A stretch of 36,445 bases of DNA from an uncultured Cryomorphaceae bacterium (GCA_913043005.1 CAJWKU010000018.1:1-36445); one strand, 5' to 3'; positions 16,443-24,665 are shown, numbered from the stretch's first letter. Numbers and translations are program-made. The notes: generated from the sequence alone by a model not told the origin.

Positions 16443-17849
16443 TTAATCTTCAGGGAAAATCTTTCCAGGGTTCATTATTCCTTTTGGATCTATAGAATCT
16501 TTAATCGCCTTCTGCAAGCTTATTGCAGCCTTATTAAAAGCAATGTCCATGTAACTTTTTTGAACAAGACCTATTCCATGCTCCCCGCTGATTGTTCCGC
16601 CCATTAACTTTACTTGTTCAAATATTTCTCTTATTCCTGATTTTAGATGCTCCCCATCCCATTGATTATCAGTCATGTCTCCTTTTAAAATATTGACATG
16701 TAAGTTTCCATCACCTGCGTGACCGTAGCAGACCGACTCAAAACAATAATTAGACCCAATTGATTTCACCGCTCTCAGCAGCTGAGGTAACTTAGCTCTT
16801 GGGACCACAGTGTCTTCTTCCTTGTAAATACTATGAGACTTCACCGCTTCACCCACACTTCTTCGCAACTTCCAAATTGCATCACGTTCTTTTTCCGTTT
16901 CAGCAAAAAGAACTTCCACAGCACCATTGGAGTCCACTACTGAAGATATTTCCTCTGCTTCTCGCACTACAGCGTCATTATCATGCCCATCTACTTCAAT
17001 TAGAAGATGAGCTTCTATTTTATCATCAGTAGGCAGATTAACGTTCTCATTGTATTTAAGTGCCCAATCAATAGCTGCTCGCTCCATAAACTCAAGTCCA
17101 GATGGAGTTACTCCAGATCGAAATATTTTTTCTACCGCAGCGCATGCCAGATCAGAAGAATGAAACGGAACTAACAAAGTGTATGAGAATTTTGGGTATG
17201 GTATTAAGCGAACTACTATTTTTGTAACTACTCCCAAAGTACCTTCAGATCCAACGAAAAGCTGTGTTAAATTATAGCCTGTTGAATTCTTAAGAGTATT
17301 TGCTCCGGTCCATATTATTTGACCATCGGGCAAAACTACCTCTAGGTTTAACACATAAGCAGATGTTACTCCATATTTAACGGCTTTTGGACCGCCTGCG
17401 TTATACGCTACATTCCCACCCAATGTCGAAGAGCCCCAGCTTGAAGGATCAGGAGGGTAAAAAAGACCTTTATTCTTACAAGCATCATGAAAAACTTGGT
17501 TAATTACACCAGGCTCAACTGTGGCTTGGGAATTTGATTCATCAATTTCGATAATCTTTGACAAACTTTCCATACTTAAAGAAATACCACCAAAAACAGG
17601 AATCGAACCACCTGAAAGCCCAGTCCTCGCAGCTGCAGGAGTAACTGGAATACCAAATTTATTTGCTTCTCTTAAAACAATAGAAACATCTTGTGTAGAT
17701 TCTGGACGGACTACAACTTCGGGTAGATTGCTTATATCTTCTGTTTGGTCGTGAGAAAAATCTTTTAAACGCTCTGGATCAAAAGAAATTTTCTCTTCAC
17801 CAAGATGCTCTTTTAGAGCCTGAAGCCAATTTGGTTTATCTTCGAGCAT
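16443..17849 (-). CDS. FAD-linked oxidase, GlcD / D-lactate dehydrogenase type
   Basis: A 468-residue flavoprotein of the vanillyl-alcohol-oxidase fold. The PP-loop for FAD is seen as TPAAARTGLSGGSIP (about 74-88), then PGVINQVFHDAC, DPSSWGSSTLGGNVAYNAGG, and TGYNLTQLFVGSEGTLGVVT. The C-terminal FAD-oxidase domain contains CYGHAGDGNLHVNI and GGTISGEHGIGLVQK. Family members oxidise glycolate, D-lactate or D-2-hydroxyglutarate and pass electrons to quinone or an iron-sulfur partner. No GlcE or GlcF partner is nearby, so a single-subunit D-lactate or 2-hydroxyacid dehydrogenase is likeliest. It is divergent from the DPP-IV gene, about 34 bases apart. Confidence 0.9.
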   Translation of the reverse strand: MLEDKPNWLQALKEHLGEEKISFDPERLKDFSHDQTEDISNLPEVVVRPESTQDVSIVLREANKFGIPVTPAAARTGLSGGSIPVFGGISLSMESLSKIIEIDESNSQATVEPGVINQVFHDACKNKGLFYPPDPSSWGSSTLGGNVAYNAGGPKAVKYGVTSAYVLNLEVVLPDGQIIWTGANTLKNSTGYNLTQLFVGSEGTLGVVTKIVVRLIPYPKFSYTLLVPFHSSDLACAAVEKIFRSGVTPSGLEFMERAAIDWALKYNENVNLPTDDKIEAHLLIEVDGHDNDAVVREAEEISSVVDSNGAVEVLFAETEKERDAIWKLRRSVGEAVKSHSIYKEEDTVVPRAKLPQLLRAVKSIGSNYCFESVCYGHAGDGNLHVNILKGDMTDNQWDGEHLKSGIREIFEQVKLMGGTISGEHGIGLVQKSYMDIAFNKAAISLQKAIKDSIDPKGIMNPGKIFPED

Positions 17850-17883
17850 ATTTGAAAATTAATTGAACAAAAATAAGCTTTCA

Positions 17884-20049
17884 ATGCAAAAAAAACTCAC
17901 TATTCTTTTATTCTTTTCATCTTTAGTTTTAGTAGCTCAAGAAGGACCAATAAAACGTTCTGTTGAATTTGATGATGTATTTGCATCAAGAGTGTTTGCA
18001 TCAAAAGGGGTTTATGGCTTGCGGTCAATGGAAGATGGTTTGCATTACTCAAGGCAAACTAAAAAAGGAATAGAAAAATTTGAATTTAAATCTGGAAAAT
18101 CTAAAGGTGTATTAATTAGCAATGGGGATGCTTTAGATACTCAAGGAAATGATATACCGCTGAGATCTTATACTTGGATCAAAGGTGAAACAAAAGCCAT
18201 AATAGAGACTGAAATTGAGTCTATTTACCGTCATTCTTACAGGGCGAAAACGTATGTCTATGATCTTGAAAACAAAAGAACTTCGGAAGTTGCTTCACAC
18301 CCGATTCAAAACCCATTGATCAATCCCAAAGGGAATAGCATTGCATACGTTTATCAAAATAATATTTATATCAAGTCTTTAATTGATTCTTCAGCACTAA
18401 AAGTCACAAATGATGGAATCTTAAACGAAATAATCTACGGGGCTCCAGATTGGGTTTATGAGGAAGAATTTGGATTTCATATTGGAATAAGCTGGTCTGA
18501 TAATGGCAGGTACCTCGCATACTATCGTTTTGATGAAACAGAGGTTCAAGAATTCAGTATGGACATCTACGGAAACGAGCTATATCCTCATCCATATGTT
18601 TTCAAGTACCCAAAAGCGGGGGAAGAGAATAGTAAAGTTGAAATTTGGGTCTTTGACACTAAAAGCAAAAAGCACAATAATGCCTCAAGTGGAATTAATT
18701 ATGAATATATCCCTCGCATAAATTGGTCTCCACTCGGAGAATTGATAATATCTACTTTAAATAGACATCAAGACAGTCTGAATTTGATAAGATTTAATCC
18801 AGTCAATGAAGAAAAAAATAATCTCCTTCTAGAAACTGAAGACTCCTATGTAGACGCTGATCATGGTATTACTTTCTTGAGAGACGGCTCATTTATTTGG
18901 ATGTCTGAAAGATCTGGATTCAATCATATATATCATGTTGGCCCAAGAGGGAAAAAGATAAAGGCTATAACTCGTGGTGATTTTGATATAACAAAGCTTT
19001 TTGGAGTAGACGAAGTTAATGGAGTGGTCTACTATCAAGCTGCTGCAATTGACCCTTCGCAGAGAGAGGTTTATAAAAGTTCAATCAAAAGAAAAAGACC
19101 AATAAGAATAAGTCCGAAAAACGGATGGAACGGCGGAACTTTTAGTAGCACTTTTAGTAATTACATTTTAAACCATTCTGATGCTAACACCCCAGAAAAA
19201 ATAAGTTTATGTGATAATTCTGGCAAAGTGATAAGAATATTAGAGGATAATTCTGATTTACGAGAAAGACTCGGCAACTTTAATCTGAGCCCCAAAGAGT
19301 TTTTTAAACTCAATACTGATAATGGACAGGAACTGGCAGCATGGCAAATTAAACCCCTCAATTTTAATGAACAGAAAAGATACCCAGTTTTGATGTTTGT
19401 ATACGGAGGCCCAGGAAGTCAAACTGTTGAGAATAAATACGGAGGAAGAAACAACTGGTATCAAATGCTAGCGGCGCAAGGTTATTGGATCATCTCTGTT
19501 GATAATCGCGGCACAGGGGCAAAAGGTCGCGATTTTAAGAAATGTACATATTTAGAGCTGGGAAAACTTGAAGTTGAGGATCAAATTTCAGCGGCTCGTA
19601 CATTGGCAAAAAATGTTAATGTTGATTCGAGTAGAATTGGAATTTGGGGATGGTCCTATGGAGGATTCATGGCGGCGAATTGCATACTTAGAGGTTCTGA
19701 TGTTTTTAAGACAGCTATTTCAGTTGCTCCCGTATCAAACTGGCGTTTTTATGATAATATTTATACAGAGAGATATATGAGAACTCCAAAAGAAAATGGA
19801 GATAGCTACGATGAAAACTCTCCACTGAGTCATGCAAATAAGCTGAAAGGAAATTATTTACTCATACATGGAACCGGAGATGACAATGTTCATGTACAAA
19901 ACTCCATGCGTTTATCTGAGGCACTTATTCAGGCGAATAAACAGTTTGACTTTATGCTTTACCCTGATAAAAATCATGGGATTTATGGAGGGATGACAAG
20001 TGTGCATCTTTATTCAAAAATCTCTAATTTCATCCACGAAAACTTATAA
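17884..20049 (+). CDS. Dipeptidyl-peptidase IV-like S9B serine peptidase
   Basis: A 721-residue exported peptidase. I choose ATG 17884, which gives the signal peptide MQKKLTILLFFSSLVLVAQ. A TTG seven codons upstream (17863) is less likely. Residues about 25-470 form the beta-propeller and include the substrate-anchoring double Glu in DWVYEEEFGFH, the mark of dipeptidyl aminopeptidases. The alpha/beta-hydrolase domain follows: FVYGGPGSQ, nucleophile Ser591 in GWSYGG, Asp666 in HGTGDDNVH and His698 in KNHGIYGG. The triad is complete. It removes X-Pro or X-Ala dipeptides in the periplasm or at the surface. The POT transporter gene starts 38 bases later, so the pair probably produces and imports dipeptides. 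Confidence 0.95.
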   Translation: MQKKLTILLFFSSLVLVAQEGPIKRSVEFDDVFASRVFASKGVYGLRSMEDGLHYSRQTKKGIEKFEFKSGKSKGVLISNGDALDTQGNDIPLRSYTWIKGETKAIIETEIESIYRHSYRAKTYVYDLENKRTSEVASHPIQNPLINPKGNSIAYVYQNNIYIKSLIDSSALKVTNDGILNEIIYGAPDWVYEEEFGFHIGISWSDNGRYLAYYRFDETEVQEFSMDIYGNELYPHPYVFKYPKAGEENSKVEIWVFDTKSKKHNNASSGINYEYIPRINWSPLGELIISTLNRHQDSLNLIRFNPVNEEKNNLLLETEDSYVDADHGITFLRDGSFIWMSERSGFNHIYHVGPRGKKIKAITRGDFDITKLFGVDEVNGVVYYQAAAIDPSQREVYKSSIKRKRPIRISPKNGWNGGTFSSTFSNYILNHSDANTPEKISLCDNSGKVIRILEDNSDLRERLGNFNLSPKEFFKLNTDNGQELAAWQIKPLNFNEQKRYPVLMFVYGGPGSQTVENKYGGRNNWYQMLAAQGYWIISVDNRGTGAKGRDFKKCTYLELGKLEVEDQISAARTLAKNVNVDSSRIGIWGWSYGGFMAANCILRGSDVFKTAISVAPVSNWRFYDNIYTERYMRTPKENGDSYDENSPLSHANKLKGNYLLIHGTGDDNVHVQNSMRLSEALIQANKQFDFMLYPDKNHGIYGGMTSVHLYSKISNFIHENL

Positions 20050-20087
20050 TCTGATTATCTTCCGCATTCTAAAAATAAATATTAATC

Positions 20088-21572
20088 ATGTCAACATCTA
20101 AAATCACCCACCCCAGAGGTCTATATTCTCTATTCTTCACAGAAATGTGGGAGCGATTCAGCTACTATGGTATGCGCGCTCTTTTAGTTTTATATCTAAC
20201 TACAGAATATGCACAAGGAGGGTTTGGGCTGGAAAGGGCCAGTGCTTTAGAGATTTATGGAATATTTACTGGTTTGGTGTATCTGACTCCAATCGTAGGA
20301 GGAATGCTTGCAGATAAATTATTAGGTCAGCGAAAAGCTATCTATACCGGTGGAGTTCTAATGGCAATGGGACAATTTTCTTTAGCTGCTTCTCATGTTT
20401 TCATGAATGATGAAACCCAGAGAACATTCCTTTTCTATTTAGGTCTAGGTCTTCTTATGATGGGAAATGGCTTTTTTAAACCAAACATATCTACTATTGT
20501 GGGCACCCTATATAGCGATAATGACCCAAGAAAAGACTCTGCATTTACAATTTTTTATATGGGAATAAATTTAGGTGCCTTTTTAGCGCCAATCATTTGC
20601 GGAACCCTGGGTGAACAAGTGGGCTGGAGTTATGGTTTTGGTGCTGCAGGCATCGGGATGTTACTCGCTTGTATTTGGTTTTATTTTGAAGAAAATAAAC
20701 TTGAAGGTCAAGGAATGCCTCCCGGTAGAATTGGCGAAAAAAGATTAAAAGGTAAAGATTTTATAAATGTTTTAGCTTACATCATTGGCTCTATTGTTTT
20801 TGTCTATGGATTCCTTATTCTACAAGATTCCATTTCAGAAAACCTTATGAGTACTCTAATTAAAATAGTTGCAGCTTTAGGTATTTTATCGCTGGGTTAT
20901 ATTATATATAAAGGCACTAATGGTAATGAAGAATGGAGTAGAGTTAGTGCTATTTTTATTTTTTCTATTGCCAATATTTTCTTTTGGAGTGGCTTTGAGC
21001 AAGCTGGCGGAACCTTTAATTTATTTGCAGCAGACGAAACGAATCGAATGATTGGAGAAACAGAGGTTGCGGCATCTTTATTTCAATCTATCAATGCACT
21101 AGCAATATTTATATTCGCTCCTCTACTTGCCTCATTTTGGGTGGCTCTCGCGACACGAAATAGAAACCCCTCTACTCCAGCTAAATTTGGATGGGGATTA
21201 AGCTTCCTAGCTCTTGGTTTTGTCGTTATGTCTTTGGCCAGTTTTGCAGCAGAAGGAGAAGCATTAGTAAGCCCAATGTGGTTAGTTGGTGTATATGTAA
21301 TACATACTTTCGGCGAACTTTGTCTTTCACCAATTGGGTTATCCATGATTACAAAATTAGCGCCGCCCAAAATTGTGTCTGTAATGATGGGGTTATGGTT
21401 TGCTTCCATGGCATTAGCTAACTATATGGCTGGCATTATGGAATCTCTTCTCGAAGGCATTTTCCCTGGTATGAATTTATTTGTTTTTCTAACAATAACG
21501 GCAGGAACAGGAGCATTGATGATGTTTGCCTTGACTCCGGTATTAAAAAAATTAATGAAGGGTATTCACTAA
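20088..21572 (+). CDS. POT-family proton-coupled di/tripeptide transporter
   Basis: A 494-residue major-facilitator protein with 12-14 membrane helices. The N terminus has the diagnostic ExxER motif (EMWERFSYYGMRALLVLYL), which takes part in proton coupling. The signature GNGFFKPNISTIVG with FYMGINLGAFLAP follows in helices 4-5, and FSIANIFFWSGFEQAGGTFN and GELCLSPIGLSM lie in the C-terminal half. The family (DtpA/PepT) imports di- and tripeptides with protons. Immediately downstream of the DPP-IV gene, it is the expected uptake system for the released dipeptides. It ends at a bidirectional terminator. Confidence 0.95.
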   Translation: MSTSKITHPRGLYSLFFTEMWERFSYYGMRALLVLYLTTEYAQGGFGLERASALEIYGIFTGLVYLTPIVGGMLADKLLGQRKAIYTGGVLMAMGQFSLAASHVFMNDETQRTFLFYLGLGLLMMGNGFFKPNISTIVGTLYSDNDPRKDSAFTIFYMGINLGAFLAPIICGTLGEQVGWSYGFGAAGIGMLLACIWFYFEENKLEGQGMPPGRIGEKRLKGKDFINVLAYIIGSIVFVYGFLILQDSISENLMSTLIKIVAALGILSLGYIIYKGTNGNEEWSRVSAIFIFSIANIFFWSGFEQAGGTFNLFAADETNRMIGETEVAASLFQSINALAIFIFAPLLASFWVALATRNRNPSTPAKFGWGLSFLALGFVVMSLASFAAEGEALVSPMWLVGVYVIHTFGELCLSPIGLSMITKLAPPKIVSVMMGLWFASMALANYMAGIMESLLEGIFPGMNLFVFLTITAGTGALMMFALTPVLKKLMKGIH

Positions 21573-21593
21573 ATAGCAAGAAGTTTCAAAATT

Positions 21594-21622
21594 AAAAATA
21601 CCGTTAAATAGACGGCATTTTT
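21594..21622. terminator. Bidirectional terminator between the POT gene and the Nudix-like regulator
   Basis: AAAAATACCGT and ACGGCATTTTT form a stem (one A-C mismatch) around TAAATAG. A/T tracts on both sides let it work in both directions between the converging genes. Confidence 0.6.
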
Positions 21623-21630
21623 AATTTTCA

Positions 21631-21654
21631 GAACAGTCAACTGAACAGTCAACT
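21631..21654. repeat. Perfect 12-bp tandem duplication
   Basis: GAACAGTCAACT occurs twice head to tail. The second copy overlaps the stop codon (TAG, minus strand, 21653-21655) of the Nudix-like regulator gene, which ends there. It looks like a recent small duplication. Confidence 0.85.
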
Positions 21655-22354
21655 ATTGATAAACAAAATCATATCCTTTCAAAGATAGAGTTCTATACTT
21701 TTTCTCATCGAACATGTATAACCTAGAGGGACGCTTTGCCCTTGAAGAAGAATGGACCATATTTCCAGTATCAATAAGAAGTTGACTCTTTAGTAACTTT
21801 CTTCTGAAATTTCTCTTATCAAAAGACTTTGTTAACGCACATTCATATAAACGCTGAATGCTATACATGGTAAATTCATGCGGCAATAAACTGAATCCAA
21901 TAGGTCTTCTTTTCACTCTGCGCTTGAGTCTTTCTTTTGCATAAGTGACTATTTCATTATGATCAAAAGCAAGTGTCGGAATGTCATTTACATTCACCCA
22001 AGTATATTTCTCGCGTACCAAATTATCTTCAAGATCCCGATCTAAGCGAACCGTACAATAATAAGCAATGTTAATTACTCGTCCCACAGGATTTCTGTAT
22101 AGATCTGCAAAACCATTCAATTTCTCCAGTAGCCAATCGTTCCTTCCTGTTATTCGATTTAATAATTCTTTGGCGACAAAAGAAGTTTCCTCATCTGTAT
22201 TGACCACCGAAGAAGGAATAATCCAGGCACCTTCAAATGGGGTTCCAACTTTTTTGGATAAAAGAAGTTTCAAATTCTCACCATCAAATCCAAATACTAT
22301 CACAGAAGTTGCTATTGCTACCTTAAATTGCTCTGGTAAAAAGTCTACGCGCAT
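21653..22354 (-). CDS. Nudix-like / winged-helix (NrtR-type) transcriptional regulator
   Basis: A 233-residue protein. Residues about 10-140 match the Nudix fold of NrtR-like regulators (VAIATSVIVFGFDGENLKLLLSKK, EGAWIIPSSVV, RVINIAYYCTV, YTWVNVNDIPTLAFDH). The Nudix box is degenerate: where catalysts have G-x5-E-x7-RE-x2-EE-x-G, this reads SVVNTDEETSFVAKELLNRI, lacking the REUxEE core. It is therefore probably a ligand sensor without hydrolase activity. The C-terminal 70 or so residues (LPHEFTMYSIQRLYECALTKSFDKRNFRRKLL) are the winged helix-turn-helix. NrtR-like proteins sense ADP-ribose or sugar-derived ligands. The target here is unknown; a candidate site lies in its own upstream region. 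Confidence 0.85.
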   Translation of the reverse strand: MRVDFLPEQFKVAIATSVIVFGFDGENLKLLLSKKVGTPFEGAWIIPSSVVNTDEETSFVAKELLNRITGRNDWLLEKLNGFADLYRNPVGRVINIAYYCTVRLDRDLEDNLVREKYTWVNVNDIPTLAFDHNEIVTYAKERLKRRVKRRPIGFSLLPHEFTMYSIQRLYECALTKSFDKRNFRRKLLKSQLLIDTGNMVHSSSRAKRPSRLYMFDEKKYRTLSLKGYDFVYQ

Positions 22355-22399
22355 ATTAAAAATTTATTATTTATTTTTCATTAATACCACCATAAAAAC

Positions 22400-22413
22400 A
22401 AATACTCTATTGA
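22400..22413. promoter_or_regulatory. Candidate regulator half-site upstream of the Nudix-like gene
   Basis: AAATACTCTATTGA, 46 bases before the regulator's ATG. It shares AAATACTCTATT with the inverted repeat at 24449-24471. It could be an operator of the adjacent regulator. This is speculative because the region is AT-rich. Confidence 0.25.
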
Positions 22414-22569
22414 AAAAAGTGTGCCATTTTTTTATCCCTACGAATTTAAATGGTTGATATTAAAAGAACATTATGTTCAGATTAATATTCTGTTAATTTT
22501 AGTAAAGATTATAAAAATATTAAACTATTTAATTCCAATTTTATTATTTAATAATATGTTTCCCTAGAT

Positions 22570-23733
22570 ATGTCAAAAAATGATGTTCCCTTTTCTTTTT
22601 GGGAAAAGAACCGATCACTTTTTCAAGGTGATGTAATAATTATAGGCGGCGGTCTTGTTGGTCAATCTGTAGCGATTGCTCTGCAAAAAAAGAGAATTAA
22701 ATCTCATCAAAAGCCATTAAAAATTTGTATCGTAGACAAGCTACCTACAGGAAAATCAGGCGCCAGTACAAGAAATGCTGGATTTGCATGCTTTGGAAGC
22801 CCAACAGAAATTCTTGATGATATGAATCAGGAAACTGAAAATAAAATAGTGGCAAGAATGAAAAATAGAATTGCTGGCATTTCACTCTGGAAAAATTGGG
22901 TGTCTCCTGATATTATAGATTGGGAAGATCATAATGGATATGAAGTATTCGAACCTCAAGAAATAAAATCATATGAGGAGGTTTTGAATCAATTAGATAA
23001 TCTAAATCGTATGGGTAAACTAGCCTCGGGGGAAAAACAAATATATTCGAAAACATCACAGATTTCTACGAACTTACCCTACTCTATCAAAATTAATGGT
23101 GAAGCCAGTCTCAACCCAGGTAAAGCGCACAATGCCTTAGTCGAAATTAATAGATCCTTTGGAACAGTCTTTTTCAATGGAATCCGAATCTCAGGAAGAA
23201 AAAATTGGATAAAAACAAGAAATGGATGGACCATACCGAGTAATCAAGGAGATTTTAAGGCCTCTAAAGTTGTCGTTGCAACAAATGCCTGGACCCCAGA
23301 GTTAATTCCAGGAGTAGACATCACTCCAGGAAGAGGCCAAATAATTTTAATAAAACCATCTCAAACTACTATTTTTAAAGGGGTCTGCCACGCTAAAAAA
23401 GGTTATTTATATTTCCGAAATTTGAATAACTACCTATTGCTTGGTGGGGGAAGAAACCTTTTTCGGCAAGAGGAAACATCTTTAGACATGTGCACAACAG
23501 CTAATGTTCAAACTTATTTGGAATCATACATTAAGGAGGTACTAATTCCAAAGCAAGAATATACCGTTATAAATAGGTGGTCTGGTATTATGGCATTTTC
23601 AAGATCAGGTGAGAAATCCTCGTTAATTTATTGGGAAGAGCCAAACCTATTAATTGCTGCCAGAATGGGAGGAATGGGAGTCGCACTGGCACCAAAGGTC
23701 GGGGAAGATGTTGCTAAAATGATACTTACCTAA
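22570..23733 (+). CDS. FAD-dependent oxidoreductase of the D-amino-acid oxidase (DAO) superfamily
   Basis: A 387-residue flavoprotein. The Rossmann motif for FAD is DVIIIGGGLVGQSVAIAL (about 20-37). The strand ending in an acidic residue (ICIVDK) and SGASTRNAGFACFGSP follow, as in glycine/D-amino-acid oxidases and related dehydrogenases. VVVATNAWTPELIPG, TPGRGQIILIKP, YLYFRNLNNYLLLGGGRN and RWSGIMAFSRSG complete the family pattern, and the C terminus AARMGGMGVALAP closes the FAD site. The substrate is probably an amino acid or N-methyl amine, but the exact one cannot be read off. It is divergent from the Nudix-like regulator across 215 AT-rich bases and ends at a strong terminator. Confidence 0.88.
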   Translation: MSKNDVPFSFWEKNRSLFQGDVIIIGGGLVGQSVAIALQKKRIKSHQKPLKICIVDKLPTGKSGASTRNAGFACFGSPTEILDDMNQETENKIVARMKNRIAGISLWKNWVSPDIIDWEDHNGYEVFEPQEIKSYEEVLNQLDNLNRMGKLASGEKQIYSKTSQISTNLPYSIKINGEASLNPGKAHNALVEINRSFGTVFFNGIRISGRKNWIKTRNGWTIPSNQGDFKASKVVVATNAWTPELIPGVDITPGRGQIILIKPSQTTIFKGVCHAKKGYLYFRNLNNYLLLGGGRNLFRQEETSLDMCTTANVQTYLESYIKEVLIPKQEYTVINRWSGIMAFSRSGEKSSLIYWEEPNLLIAARMGGMGVALAPKVGEDVAKMILT

Positions 23734-23761
23734 ATCAAAGTCCAAAACATCTTAAAAAGAC

Positions 23762-23793
23762 AAGGGCGATAATCGTAATTATCGCCCTTTTTG
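23762..23793. terminator. Strong rho-independent terminator after the DAO-family gene
   Basis: AAGGGCGATAAT-CG-TAATTATCGCCCTT: GGGCGATAAT and ATTATCGCCC pair perfectly over 10 bp (flanking AA/TT extend it) around a 4-base loop CGTA. TTTTTG follows on the plus strand. On the minus strand it is followed by TTGTCTTTTT, so it could also end a transcript coming from the candidate RNA at about 24360-23800. Confidence 0.9.
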
Positions 23794-23799
23794 TTTATC

Positions 23800-24360
23800 C
23801 CGGAAAGCCGGTTTATTCAAAAATCCCGTAGGACCGTCCACCGCAAATAAATTCTCTGATTTCTCAGATACTATTGGTGTCTTTTTCATCACCTGTCATT
23901 TACGATTTTCCTGTTAAACAACCCTGTCCGCATCGGTTCAAAGTCTGGACTTTATTTCAAGCCCCAGTATAACAAGACTCTGTCTATTTGAATTGCTCCA
24001 AACACTGGCTATCCAGTAGAATAATTACTCGTCGAAACCAGTATTTATTCTTTCAAGAGTTCAGAGTGGCGTCCTAAAGACCATACTCTGAGTTTCAAGA
24101 TTTGAGTCTGTACTTTTTTTCAAAAGTATTTGTCATTTCTTGCTGCCGAATTTTACTTTTGGTAGATCTTCTTGCGAAGATTTTCCTAACGTCCACCCGA
24201 GGGCTTCTTTTCAGCAGTTCTCCAATGTTGCTTAAAGCTCCTTCTTTCGAAAAGCAAATTGTGTTTTCTATCTTGCGACTTCGACGACACAAATTACTCA
24301 TTATGAGACACATTTCGATGACCCTTTCGCATCATTGAACCAGATCAAACCGTTGTTTTT
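23800..24360 (-). ncRNA. Candidate long structured non-coding RNA (unassigned family)
   Basis: No credible protein is encoded in this gap: the longest frames are under 80 codons and lack homology I recognise. On the minus strand there are many hairpins. These include TCTGA-GAAA-TCAGA (23855-23868), GGTG/CACC (23876-23893), AAAGT/ACTTT (23940-23953), ACTGG/CCAGT (24004-24017), TCAGAGT/ACTCTGA (24061-24091), CAAAAGTA/TACTTTTG (24121-24161), ATCTTC-GCAA-GAAGAT (24166-24181) and TTGTGT/ACACAA (24259-24292). CGGTTT(+)TTCAA at 23809-23820 pairs with TTGAA and AAACCG at 24335-24352, closing the whole unit. GNRA loops appear only when read on the minus strand, which fixes the orientation. The segment is richer in G+C than its AT-rich upstream flank. 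I tested by eye for the RNase P core (GAGGAAAGTCC, ACAGAA), a tmRNA tag frame, SRP and 6S, and saw none. Ends are approximate. Confidence 0.5.
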
Positions 24361-24665
24361 CTCTGTTTGTGTTCATTGAAAGTAGAAAAAAAAATATCGC
24401 ATCACACCCCTTGTTAATAAGTTTGTTAAAAAGAATAATTTTATATTTAAAATACTCTATTTGAGTATTTTACGAATTAATTTAATTTGATGTTTAAACA
24501 AATAGAGTCACGAATTGACTTTACTAATACTATAAATATTTCGTCAAACTTCCTGAATATTCAATTTTCACATCCAGAAACTATTTTTTTTATCAGAATA
24601 AAATTATTTAGGAGCCGAATAAGCTTTCAAATAAAACAATAATTAAATATCCAGAAAAATTTAAT
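24361..24665. other. AT-rich intergenic segment upstream of the candidate RNA
   Basis: About 305 bases of very AT-rich DNA between the porin stop codon and the candidate RNA. No gene is seen. It contains the 24449-24471 inverted repeat and a partial copy of its arm (CAAATAGAGT at 24499-24508). On the minus strand, TGTG followed about 19 bases later by TACTTTCA (near 24377-24384) is a weak match to a Bacteroidota -33/-7 promoter that would start transcription just before 24360. No clear terminator follows the porin gene. Confidence 0.5.
24449..24471. repeat. 9-bp perfect inverted repeat, possible operator
   Basis: AAAATACTC-N5-GAGTATTTT is a perfect palindrome. There is no T-tract typical of a terminator on either side, and its arms plus spacer have the size of a transcription-factor operator. 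It lies about 100 bases upstream of the candidate minus-strand RNA. A 12-base match to one arm and spacer occurs upstream of the Nudix-like regulator gene. Confidence 0.5.

Noticed and set aside
24095-24338. Small open frames of 72 and 78 codons on both strands of the long intergenic gap
   Set aside because: They overlap each other on opposite strands, lack a plausible ribosome-binding context, have basic low-complexity translations with no recognisable motif, and sit on the predicted RNA hairpins.
23800-24360. RNase P RNA, because the minus strand ends with GAATAAACCGGCTTTCCGGG, similar to the RNase P 3' end
   Set aside because: The essential GAGGAAAGTCC core, the GCGGTAAGAGCGC-type segment and the ACAGAA element are not present, so only the short 3' resemblance remains.
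22397-24510. AT-rich repeats as a replication origin
   Set aside because: No DnaA-box cluster and no dnaA, dnaN or gidA-type neighbours.
23734-24665. Mobile element or CRISPR array in the gap
   Set aside because: No transposase, no terminal inverted repeats with a target-site duplication, and no regularly spaced direct repeats.
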